64,000 nucleotides of DNA from Brachyspira hampsonii 30446 (GTDB lineage Bacteria > Spirochaetota > Brachyspiria > Brachyspirales > Brachyspiraceae): contig NZ_JH994110.1 of assembly GCF_000316195.1 (NCBI RefSeq), positions 328,173 through 392,172 of the forward strand. Reading direction: 5' to 3'. Shown here one piece after another: positions 29,299 to 37,295 of this stretch. The position numbers and the translations under genes are program-made. The number at the start of each line of letters is the position of its first letter. Positions within the stretch are counted from its first letter, which is position 1. The notes beneath the pieces were generated by a model, which was not told the DNA's origin, ran no database searches, and saw only the letters and a list, made by a program, of their open reading frames with translations.

Positions 29299-30795
29299 AT
29301 GATAAATATAGCTATACTAGGAAGACCTAATGTAGGTAAATCCACATTGTTTAACAGATTTGCAGGAAGAAGAAAATCCATAGTAGACCCTACAGCAGGA
29401 GTTACCAGAGATATAAGTATAGCTAAAACCTATATTGATGATATAGAGTTTAATGTTTTTGATACAGGCGGACTTCTCGATGTAAGCGATGACACTTTAA
29501 ATGAAAAGGTAAGAGAAAAAGCATTAAAAACAGCCTTAGAAGATTCGGATATACTTTTGTTTTTGGTAGATGCACATCAAAGCCACCCTGATGACAGACA
29601 TTTTATTAATATAATAAGAAAATCAGGAAAACCTATAATACTAGTAATAAATAAAGTGGATGCTGACTCTCATAATAATTTAGTGAGTGAATTTTATTCA
29701 TTAGGTGTAAAAGATGTGTCTATAATAAGTGCCGAGCATAATAACGGTATTGATGATTTAAGAGAAAAAATACTAGAAGTTCTTGAAAGAAACGGATTTG
29801 ATTTGGAAGCTGAAAGAGAAATCTCTAAAAATAGTAATTCTGATAATAATGATGAAGATACAATAGAAATTGAAAATATAGATGAAGATTTTGAAGATTA
29901 TGATGATAATTTAGATGAAGAAGATGAAGAAAGTTATAATGATAAAAAAGAAAAATCAAAACAATATAAACTTGATGAATATATAGCACAAAAGAAAACA
30001 ATCAATATAGCTATAGTAGGAAAACCAAATGCAGGAAAATCTACTTTATTAAATACATTGATAGGAAAAGACAGAAGCATAGTTTCTAATATTGCCGGCA
30101 CTACAAGAGATGCTATAGATGAAACATTTAATTTCAAAAATGATGATATTTGTCTTGTAGATACAGCCGGAATAAGAAAGAAAAAAAATGTCAATAGCGA
30201 TATTGAATACTATAGTGTAAACAGAGCGATAAAAGCTATAGAAGCATCAGATGTATGCATACTTATGCTTGATGTTTTTGAAGGGCTTACAGATCAGGAT
30301 AAAACTATTGCCAATCTTATTATAGAAAGAAGAAAAGGAATAGTAATAGCTGCAAATAAATGGGACATAAGAGATAAAGGCATTACTTGGAATGATTATG
30401 AGGCATATATGAAAGATACTTTTCCTGTTCTTAATTATGCTTTTTATGCCAAAGTATGTGCCAATAGAAAAAATGATGCAGAAAAACTTTTATCTTTAGC
30501 TGTAAGAGTTGCAAAGACAAGAATGCAGAGATTTGAAACGCATGCTCTCACAGAAACTATGGTAAGAGCTACTAGAGAATATTCAATATCTGCCGGCGGA
30601 AATCCTTTTAAAATTTTCTATGTTGTTCAGACAGGTATAAATCCTCCTGCCTTTGCTGTATTTTGCAATCATCCTCATAAATTAAATTCGCATTATAATA
30701 GATATTTGGAAAATAGATTCAGAGAGATGTTCGATTTCAGAGGAACACCTATTATACTCAATTTTAGAAAAAGAGGTAAAAAATTTGGAGGTTAA
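29299..30795 (+). CDS. der: Ribosome-assembly GTPase Der (EngA)
   Basis: This 498-residue protein has the unique double-GTPase layout: GRPNVGKS (8-15) with DTGG and NKVD, then GKPNAGKS (~240) with DTAGIRKK and NKWD, and a C-terminal KH-like domain. It acts in 50S subunit maturation. The linker between GTPase domains (~175-217) is a long acidic insertion rich in Asp, Glu and Asn, larger than in most bacteria (E. coli Der also has an acidic linker). plsY starts four bases after its stop, with GGAGG inside the der 3' end, so they are coupled. Confidence 0.95.
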   Translation: MINIAILGRPNVGKSTLFNRFAGRRKSIVDPTAGVTRDISIAKTYIDDIEFNVFDTGGLLDVSDDTLNEKVREKALKTALEDSDILLFLVDAHQSHPDDRHFINIIRKSGKPIILVINKVDADSHNNLVSEFYSLGVKDVSIISAEHNNGIDDLREKILEVLERNGFDLEAEREISKNSNSDNNDEDTIEIENIDEDFEDYDDNLDEEDEESYNDKKEKSKQYKLDEYIAQKKTINIAIVGKPNAGKSTLLNTLIGKDRSIVSNIAGTTRDAIDETFNFKNDDICLVDTAGIRKKKNVNSDIEYYSVNRAIKAIEASDVCILMLDVFEGLTDQDKTIANLIIERRKGIVIAANKWDIRDKGITWNDYEAYMKDTFPVLNYAFYAKVCANRKNDAEKLLSLAVRVAKTRMQRFETHALTETMVRATREYSISAGGNPFKIFYVVQTGINPPAFAVFCNHPHKLNSHYNRYLENRFREMFDFRGTPIILNFRKRGKKFGG

Positions 30796-30799
30796 AAAT

Positions 30800-31447
30800 A
30801 TGATAGTTAAAATTATAGTAAGCATACTTGTTTCATATATAATCGGGGCAATACCATTTTCATTTATAATAGGAAAAATAAATGGACATGATGTAAGAAA
30901 AGAGGGAAGCTGCAATCCGGGTGCAAGCAATGTACTTCGTGTATGCGGTAAAAAGGCTGGAATAGCTGCTTATATTTGTGATATAGGTAAGGGAATGATA
31001 GCTGTACTAATACCTTCTTTCATACTTTCTAATATTATTTTTACTCATAGTTATATATTAGTGGCTTGTGCTGTTGCTGCTATATTAGGGCATGTATTTT
31101 CTATATTTTTAGGTTTCAAAGGCGGTAAAGGTGTAGCAACTAGTGCAGGTTCTATGTTTATGCTTGCTCCTGTAAGTTTAATTATTACTATGGTATTTTT
31201 CTTTATTGGTTTATTTGCTTCAAGAAAAACTGTTGCTATAGGTTCAACTTGCGGGGCTATTGCTTTTCCTATAGTCTTGAGCTTTTTGTATTTTAAAGCT
31301 AATTTTTTATACAGAATATTTTTTAATATAAACTATATTATTCTTCTTCCTATAGCGATACTTCTTGCAATATTTATTATAATAAAGCATATACCTAATT
31401 ATAAAAGAATGCTTAAAGGCGAGGAAAATAGTTTTTCTAAAAAATAA
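30800..31447 (+). CDS. plsY: Acyl-phosphate:glycerol-3-phosphate acyltransferase PlsY
   Basis: This 215-residue integral membrane enzyme has five to six TM helices. Motifs are IGAIPFSFIIGK, the catalytic loop GSCNPGASNVLR, and HVFSIFLGFKGGKGVATSAG. It acylates glycerol-3-phosphate with acyl-phosphate made by PlsX, which is encoded at 37.3-38.3 kb. The start at 30800 is fixed by GGAGG at 30787-30791. It is coupled to der. Confidence 0.95.
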   Translation: MIVKIIVSILVSYIIGAIPFSFIIGKINGHDVRKEGSCNPGASNVLRVCGKKAGIAAYICDIGKGMIAVLIPSFILSNIIFTHSYILVACAVAAILGHVFSIFLGFKGGKGVATSAGSMFMLAPVSLIITMVFFFIGLFASRKTVAIGSTCGAIAFPIVLSFLYFKANFLYRIFFNINYIILLPIAILLAIFIIIKHIPNYKRMLKGEENSFSKK

Positions 31448-31552
31448 TAATCAAAGAAAGTTATATTTTAATTTTGATAAAATACTATTTACAATTTTAT
31501 AAAAAGCAGTACTATTGTTTTACATTAAATTAATTTATTTAGGGATTAAATT

Positions 31553-31963
31553 ATGAAACATTGTATTAAAATTATAAGTCTATCTTTCATATTTTTATTT
31601 ATTTTAAGCTGCGGAAATAAAAATGACCCTATAGAAAACATAGAAGAAAATGCTAGATATGAGGGAACTTTAAATACAACTCAAAATACTAGACAGCTTA
31701 TAACAAATAAATGCACTTTAATTGTTAATGAAGATAGTTCTATAAATATTACTATAGAAGGCGGAAATATATATGATGATATAGTAACAATATCAAAAGA
31801 AGAATTAACTAAAGTTGGGGATTCATCATATACAGCAGAGAAAGATGGAAAAAAATATTCTTTTGCTTTTTATGATACTTACATGAATTTAACGATTATA
31901 AATACTGATAATTCTACATCTGACGGTAAACTTTCAAAAATTGATAACCGCACGGAAGGTTGA
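31553..31963 (+). CDS. Small lipoprotein whose C-terminus runs into a repeat
   Basis: This 136-residue protein has a lipoprotein signal: hydrophobic ISLSFIFLFILS then lipobox LSCG, with Cys ~21. The mature part is Asn/Asp/Thr-rich and beta-like; I do not recognise it. The last codons, DNRTEG-stop, are provided by the left arm of a repeat module A (AACCGCACGG at 31946), so the repeat inserted at or replaced the original end. AGGGATT precedes the ATG. Confidence 0.65.
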   Translation: MKHCIKIISLSFIFLFILSCGNKNDPIENIEENARYEGTLNTTQNTRQLITNKCTLIVNEDSSINITIEGGNIYDDIVTISKEELTKVGDSSYTAEKDGKKYSFAFYDTYMNLTIINTDNSTSDGKLSKIDNRTEG

Positions 31964-32155
31964 TTTTTATTTATTGTTTTAATTATAATTTTTATTAAAC
32001 ATATATATTTAAGGCTTTGTTCTGCGTGCGGCTTGAGTTTGCAATAAATTTAAAAAATCTTGGGCGGGCAGCAGAAAATTCTAATTAAGCAAATAAGAAA
32101 TTAAAAATTTATATTTAAATTAATGTTATAAGTATAAAGGGCGGGGAATGTAATA
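31943..32155 (+). repeat. Module A plus left half of module B (copy 6, left part)
   Basis: A arms: CCGCACGG (31948) and CTGCGTGCGG (32022); the changed outer base is matched across the stem (CCGCACG / CGTGCGG). B left half: CTTGGGCGGGCAGC (32059) and AAAGGGCGGGGAATGTAAT (32136). Its partner half is at 33193-33288, beyond thiL. Confidence 0.85.
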
Positions 32156-32172
32156 AATATTTTAAACCTAAT

Positions 32173-33120
32173 TTAAAAATGTACAAATCCTAATGAATCA
32201 AAATTAATTTCTTTATTATTAGAATCTATGAATCTTATATATTTACTTGAGTATTCATGAACCTTTCCTATTTTTATCAAATTATTTTCTTCTGGTATAT
32301 TGTCTGAAGTTGTAAAAATTACAGCATAATCTTCTCCTCCCGTAAGTATAGATTTTAGTATTTTTTTGTTATTATTATTAAAAAATCTATTTACTAAGTA
32401 CCAATTAGAAGATTCATATATTTCTATAGTTTTATTCGAGTTTTCAGCAATATGAGATGCATCCTGCAAGAGTCCGTCGCTTATATCTATAGATGAGTTT
32501 ATTTTGTATTTATTAATAATCTCCTGCCATTTATCATAAAAAAGCGTAGGTCTTAAATGGGTTTTAATGCTTTGATCGTTATAGTCATAATTTCCAGATA
32601 AAAGTTTTTTAAGTCCTAAATCACTTTCTCCTACAAATCCAAGCACATAAACATTATCATCATTTTTTGCATTGCTTCTTAATATGGATTTATTTTTTTC
32701 TATAGTACCAATTAATGTTACTGAAATGAAAAAAAAGTCCTTTGATGAAGTGGTATCTCCTCCTGATATTTCTATATTGTATGGTTTGCATGCTTCTAAA
32801 AAACCTCTATACCATTCTAATATATTTTCATCATTAATTTTTTTAGGTATTGAAAGAGATATGAATGCATTTGTAGGATTTGCTCCTTTGCATATTATAT
32901 CGCTGATATTCGCCTGAGCTGATTTATATCCTATATCATAAAAAGAATAATAATCTAAAGAGAAATGTATATTTTCTACTAATATGTCGGTTGTAACTAA
33001 AATATCTTTATCAGCACTTATATTTTTTATAACAGCACAGTCATCGCCTATATTTAAATTATCTGTATTATTAGATTCTGTTAATTTTTTTATTTTTTCT
33101 ATTAGATTAAATTCCTGCAT
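32173..33120 (-). CDS. thiL: Thiamine-monophosphate kinase ThiL
   Basis: This 315-residue AIR-synthase-fold kinase forms thiamine pyrophosphate from TMP and ATP. Motifs are NIGDDCAVI (metal binding), TDILVENIHF, GGDTTSSKDFF and SIDISDGLLQD. It is the only thiamine gene in the window, and no TPP riboswitch is seen. Its ends lie 20 and 70 bases from the two halves of a split repeat module B, so it sits in that module's loop. Low-level synthesis from salvaged thiamine is plausible. Confidence 0.92.
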   Translation of the reverse strand: MQEFNLIEKIKKLTESNNTDNLNIGDDCAVIKNISADKDILVTTDILVENIHFSLDYYSFYDIGYKSAQANISDIICKGANPTNAFISLSIPKKINDENILEWYRGFLEACKPYNIEISGGDTTSSKDFFFISVTLIGTIEKNKSILRSNAKNDDNVYVLGFVGESDLGLKKLLSGNYDYNDQSIKTHLRPTLFYDKWQEIINKYKINSSIDISDGLLQDASHIAENSNKTIEIYESSNWYLVNRFFNNNNKKILKSILTGGEDYAVIFTTSDNIPEENNLIKIGKVHEYSSKYIRFIDSNNKEINFDSLGFVHF

Positions 33121-33189
33121 ATTTATGTTTCCGTAATATTTTATATGATTATAACATGTATAGTAAAAGTTTTAAACATTAAAAATTTT

Positions 33190-33300
33190 ATCTTAATTCC
33201 CCACCCTTTATTTTTATTATTTTATTTTCACTTTTTTATTTTTATTTATTTTTTTGTTTAAATTAGAAAAAGCATTCCCCACCCAAGCTTTTATTAAATT
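33190..33300 (-). repeat. Right half of module B beyond thiL (copy 6, right part)
   Basis: The inner arm TTAATTCCCCACCCTTT (33193) is complementary to AAAGGGCGGGGAATGTAA at 32136, apart from one C-A and one G-T position. The outer arm CATTCCCCACCCAAGC (33273) matches CTTGGGCGGG at 32059. The two halves therefore belong together although ~1.04 kb apart. Confidence 0.8.
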
Positions 33301-33321
33301 TATAGTGAGTAATAGTTAAAA

Positions 33322-33360
33322 TAAAAAAGGCTTATAAAATGATTAACATTTATAAGCCTT
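33322..33360 (-). terminator. Terminator after rnfG
   Basis: A perfect 12-bp stem AAGGCTTATAAA / TTTATAAGCCTT with a 10-base loop is followed by a T-run on the minus strand. It ends the rpmF-to-rnfG run. Confidence 0.9.
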
Positions 33361-33381
33361 ATTACTTTCATAATTTAATTA

Positions 33382-33954
33382 TCAATTTTTGAATAAATTA
33401 ACAGCCTCATCTTTAGCACTATTAACAGCATTAACAACCGAAGTAGTAGATATAGTAGCACCGCTTATAGCCGCAATTTGAGCATCAGCTGCCTCTTCAG
33501 GCTTAATTCCTTTTACAACAGTTAAAGGAACTATTGTACTTTGCTCTTTGAATTGATCTCTAAAGCTATCTTCAATGATTTTAGCACCAAGCCCCGGAGT
33601 TTCAGCCTGTTCAGTAACTACTATAGCAGTTATTTTATCAACATTAGCATCAAAACCAACAAGAACTTTATTTTCGCCGTTGTATCCTCCAGCAGAAGAA
33701 AGCATAGCATAACCAACTACAGTACCATCAGCTTTTTTACCTATATAGTAAGGATAAGCAGAATTATCAGTTAAAGGACCTTCTAATTCATCAGCACCTT
33801 CAATAACAGTTTTAACACCATTAAGTACAGTTTTTTCATTATTAGCTAAAATATCTTTTTCAAAAGAAGAATATACAAATGAAAGCAAAAAACCAGCTAA
33901 TAATGCAGTAATTGTAACAGAAATAACGGCAGTATAACCAACCTCTTTTTTCAT
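33382..33954 (-). CDS. rnfG: Rnf complex subunit G (FMN-binding)
   Basis: This 190-residue protein has one N-terminal TM helix (TAVISVTITALLAGFLLSFVY) and an FMN_bind domain. The covalent FMN attachment motif SGATIST is at ~164-170, Thr167 being the expected site. It is part of the ion-pumping ferredoxin:NAD+ oxidoreductase. It starts two bases after rnfD. Here the operon ends with a terminator; rnfE, rnfA and rnfB do not follow as they do in the usual rnfCDGEAB order. Confidence 0.9.
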   Translation of the reverse strand: MKKEVGYTAVISVTITALLAGFLLSFVYSSFEKDILANNEKTVLNGVKTVIEGADELEGPLTDNSAYPYYIGKKADGTVVGYAMLSSAGGYNGENKVLVGFDANVDKITAIVVTEQAETPGLGAKIIEDSFRDQFKEQSTIVPLTVVKGIKPEEAADAQIAAISGATISTTSVVNAVNSAKDEAVNLFKN

Positions 33955-33956
33955 AA

Positions 33957-35054
33957 TTATTTACCTCCTTCTTTTTGAGCATTAGCTTTATTAATATTAA
34001 TTAATTCTCTTTTTCCAACAGGTAAAGGACGAGTAAGCATAGCAATTAAAGGCATAAACATATTACCTATAAGTATAGAATACATCATATATTCCGGAGA
34101 AGAACCGAAAGTTCTTAAAACAGCAAGTACAGCTCCTATTAAAAGAGCATATATCCAAGCTCCTAAATGACTAGAAGGGCAAGTAACCATATCAGTAGCC
34201 ATAAAGAAAGCACCAAGTCCGAAACCGCCTGCTAATACTTGATATATAGGAGAAGCCACTTTACCAGGCATAGCCAAACAAAGAATCAAACTCATGATAA
34301 CTAAAGAAATAAACATTCCTAAAGGTATTCTCCAATCTATAGTATTAGTAATTAGAAGGAATATTCCGCCTATTAATAATAGAAGGAAAGAAGTCTCTCC
34401 TATAGCACCAGCAGTACTTCCTAATAACATTTGAAGATAATAGTGTGATTCTATTTGTATTTGAGAAGCTAAAGAGCCGCCGAAATCAATAGCATTATAT
34501 TTTAAGAAAGTTAAAGGAGTAGCAGAAGTTAAAGCACTTACAGCATCTAAAGACTGAGTTGCACCTGAAACAGTAAGAGTTAAATCTTTAACTATATTTT
34601 CAAAAACACCTAAGAAAGGAACATTTTTAGGCGGAGTATATATAGTCATTTGAGCAGGGAAAGCTACTTGTAAGAAAGCTCTTCCGACTAAAGCAGGATT
34701 GAATATATTAGAGCCCAAACCTCCGAAAACCTCTTTAGCAAATACTATAGCTACAACACCGCCTATAACAACCATTGTAATTGTAGAATTAGGAGGAAGC
34801 GTCATAACCAAAAGTATAGCAGTAACCATAACAGCATAATCAGGAACTAATGGTTTTTTTCTTGCTTTTTTAACTATTACAGTAGCAAGTATACAAGTTA
34901 TAATTGAAACTAAGTATAAGGCAATAACCCTAGCTCCAAACAGCACTATACTATATATAACAGCAGGTAGGAGAGCTATAATAACTCTCATCATAATCTT
35001 ATTAGTAGTATCTCCATCTTTAATATGCGGAGATGATTCAGTATAAAATTTCAT
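33957..35054 (-). CDS. rnfD: Rnf complex subunit D
   Basis: This 365-residue polytopic membrane protein of the RnfD/NqrB family has about nine TM helices. The second covalent FMN site is expected in SALTSATPLT (~176-186). The C-terminal GLGAFFMATDMVTCPSSHLGAW and MYSILIGNMFMPLI are characteristic. It forms the ion channel core of the complex. It lies 15 bases after rnfC and two before rnfG. Confidence 0.92.
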   Translation of the reverse strand: MKFYTESSPHIKDGDTTNKIMMRVIIALLPAVIYSIVLFGARVIALYLVSIITCILATVIVKKARKKPLVPDYAVMVTAILLVMTLPPNSTITMVVIGGVVAIVFAKEVFGGLGSNIFNPALVGRAFLQVAFPAQMTIYTPPKNVPFLGVFENIVKDLTLTVSGATQSLDAVSALTSATPLTFLKYNAIDFGGSLASQIQIESHYYLQMLLGSTAGAIGETSFLLLLIGGIFLLITNTIDWRIPLGMFISLVIMSLILCLAMPGKVASPIYQVLAGGFGLGAFFMATDMVTCPSSHLGAWIYALLIGAVLAVLRTFGSSPEYMMYSILIGNMFMPLIAMLTRPLPVGKRELININKANAQKEGGK

Positions 35055-35069
35055 TATCTTATCTCCTTA

Positions 35070-36377
35070 TTATCTTCTTAATAAATCTTTTCCAAATCTA
35101 ATCCACTGCACCAAAGGAATTTTAGAAGGACATATATAAGAACAGCAGCCGCATTCAAAACAAGTTGCTATATCTAAATCATTCAATTTATCTTTGATTT
35201 TTGCTTTAGCAGTATGAGCAATTTCAGTAGGAGATAATTTAAGCGGACAAGCATTACCGCATCTTCCGCATTTAATACAAGGATATTCAACTTCTTTTGG
35301 TAATTTATCTTTATTTAAGAATAGAAGGGAGTTAGTACCTTTATTAACACATTGTTCAAGATTAGGTATAGCTGCTCCCATCATAGGACCGCCTGAAAGT
35401 ATAAGAACATCTTCAGCAGTAATACCGCCGCATTCTTCAACTACATGAGAAATAGGAGTACCCAAAGGAAGCCATATATTTTTATGTTCTTTTATGGCAT
35501 CACCAGATACTGTAACAAGTCTTTCTATAAGAGGTTTATTTTTAGCTACAGCTTCATATATAGCATAAAGAGTAGCGATGTTAACAACTATAACCCCTAC
35601 ATCCATAGGAAGTTTACTAACAGGTACTATTCTTCCTGTAGTAGCTTCTATGAGCATTTTTTCAGCACCTTGAGGGTATCTAAGTCTTAAAGCCATAACT
35701 TCAACATTATATTCTTTTCCCATTTTAGCCATTTCTTCTATTGCTTTAGGCTTATTATTTTCTATACCGATAATCGTTCTTTTTACAGAAGGAATTATTT
35801 TTCTTAAAATTTCAATACCTTTGAAAAGATACTGAGTATATTCAATCATAAGTCTGTAGTCGCTAGTGATATAAGGTTCGCATTCAACACCGTTAATAAT
35901 TAAAGTATCAGCATTTCCCTTAGCAGCCCCATCAACTTTTACATGAGTAGGGAAAGTAGCACCTCCCATACCAACTATACCAGCCTGCTGTATTCTTTTA
36001 GACATTTCTTCTACAGGCATAGACATATAATCAGAACTCTCAAAGTAAGCTAAATTATCAGCATTACTATCAACATTGATAAGTAAAGCATTAGCTCCGC
36101 GTCCTAAAGGAGGTGCAGCAATTTCTACAGATGCAACAGTACCTGTAACAGAAGAATGAACATTTCCTGATACATAACCGCCAGCTTCTCCTATAAGTTC
36201 GCCTTTTTCAATTTTGTCCCCTTTATTTTTTAACATTTTAGCTGGAGCACCAATATGCTGTGCCATAGATATTAGGACGGTTTTAGGGGGCTTGGATAGA
36301 GCAGATGAAGCGATATCGGCTGTATCCTTACTGTCATGCGGATGAACTCCGCCAAAACGAAATCTACCTAAGTTCAT
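35070..36377 (-). CDS. rnfC: Rnf complex subunit C (NADH-binding, 2x[4Fe-4S])
   Basis: This 435-residue subunit has a Nuo51-like NAD/FMN-binding core (GIVGMGGATFPTHVK, NGVECEPYITSDYRLM) and two ferredoxin motifs near residues 369 and 407: CIKCGRCGNACP and CFECGCCSYICP. It is the peripheral NADH-side subunit of the Rnf complex. The N-terminus (RFGGVHPHDSKD) is standard. It is 51 bases downstream of the FabH-like gene and shares its strand. Confidence 0.94.
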   Translation of the reverse strand: MNLGRFRFGGVHPHDSKDTADIASSALSKPPKTVLISMAQHIGAPAKMLKNKGDKIEKGELIGEAGGYVSGNVHSSVTGTVASVEIAAPPLGRGANALLINVDSNADNLAYFESSDYMSMPVEEMSKRIQQAGIVGMGGATFPTHVKVDGAAKGNADTLIINGVECEPYITSDYRLMIEYTQYLFKGIEILRKIIPSVKRTIIGIENNKPKAIEEMAKMGKEYNVEVMALRLRYPQGAEKMLIEATTGRIVPVSKLPMDVGVIVVNIATLYAIYEAVAKNKPLIERLVTVSGDAIKEHKNIWLPLGTPISHVVEECGGITAEDVLILSGGPMMGAAIPNLEQCVNKGTNSLLFLNKDKLPKEVEYPCIKCGRCGNACPLKLSPTEIAHTAKAKIKDKLNDLDIATCFECGCCSYICPSKIPLVQWIRFGKDLLRR

Positions 36378-36428
36378 ATTATCAATCCTTCACTCAATTA
36401 AAAATAAATACTATTTTTTAATTATAAG

Positions 36429-37283
36429 TTAATTTATAGAAATAACAGCTACAGATTTGGTATAACCGCTTCCATAACTGCATATAGCTACCTTACTGTT
36501 TTTCTTTATAGAACCATCTTCCAAAGCCATAGATAATGCCACACCAGATGAAGCACTTAAAGATGAGTGAGCATTTTCCATTTTAGAGTATACTATATCT
36601 TTGCTTACTGAAAGTGCATCAACAAAGGCATTGTATGCATTTGGGCTTGAATAAGATGGTATATATAAATCGGGATTTATATTATTAGATGATAATACAT
36701 CTTTAACATAAAGACCGGCTTTTTTAGCTTCTTCTTCAAAAATACTTCCGTCTTTTATAGAAATAAAATGTTCTTTATTAAGCACGCCTTCTTTAGTATA
36801 AGGTTTAGCTGTTCCGCCCATAGGTATATAACAATTTTCTAGAGCATTTCCGTCTGTTACTGAATCTATAAAATCTATTTGAATATCTGATTTTTCATTT
36901 GTTACTAAGGCTGCAGCACTTGCATCATCGAATCTATTTTCATCATCACATATATAAAATGATTCTGAAGCAACTACTAAAATATTTTTATATCTTCCGC
37001 TTTTAACAAACGCATAAGCGAGTCTTAATGCTGATAAAAAGCCTGTAAAATCACTTTCTATATCAAAACAGAAAGCATTCTTTGCTTTAATTTTTCCTGC
37101 TAATATACAGGCTGTGGAAGGATAAATATAATCTTTAGTAACTGTAGCACAAAGAATAGCATCTATATTATTTGGGTCTATGTCTTTTATTACTTCATTT
37201 ATTGATAGTAGGGCTAAATCTGAGGCTGCCATATTGGTTTTGTTGTTTTTATAAGTGCCTTTACAAGATTTAATATAAACCAT
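36429..37283 (-). CDS. FabH-like thiolase-fold protein lacking the catalytic triad
   Basis: The 284-residue protein aligns by eye with 3-oxoacyl-ACP synthase III (FabH): ILCATVT..YIYPSTAC, then FDIESDFTGF, NILVVASESF and FDDASAAALVT. At the nucleophile position (FDVAAACAGF in E. coli) it has Phe79 instead of Cys. The HQAN-type His is replaced (PSYSSPNAYNAF) and HGNTSAAS is AHSSLSASS, so Asn is lost too. It is ~35 residues shorter than FabH. It lies 12 bases after plsX in the usual fabH position. It is probably not a condensing enzyme; a scaffold or binding role is possible. Confidence 0.7.
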   Translation of the reverse strand: MVYIKSCKGTYKNNKTNMAASDLALLSINEVIKDIDPNNIDAILCATVTKDYIYPSTACILAGKIKAKNAFCFDIESDFTGFLSALRLAYAFVKSGRYKNILVVASESFYICDDENRFDDASAAALVTNEKSDIQIDFIDSVTDGNALENCYIPMGGTAKPYTKEGVLNKEHFISIKDGSIFEEEAKKAGLYVKDVLSSNNINPDLYIPSYSSPNAYNAFVDALSVSKDIVYSKMENAHSSLSASSGVALSMALEDGSIKKNSKVAICSYGSGYTKSVAVISIN

Positions 37284-37295
37284 TAAAAAAATCCT

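Noticed and set aside
33121..33190. TPP riboswitch upstream of thiL
   Set aside because: No CTGAGA-type THI element is seen; the only structure is the repeat half.
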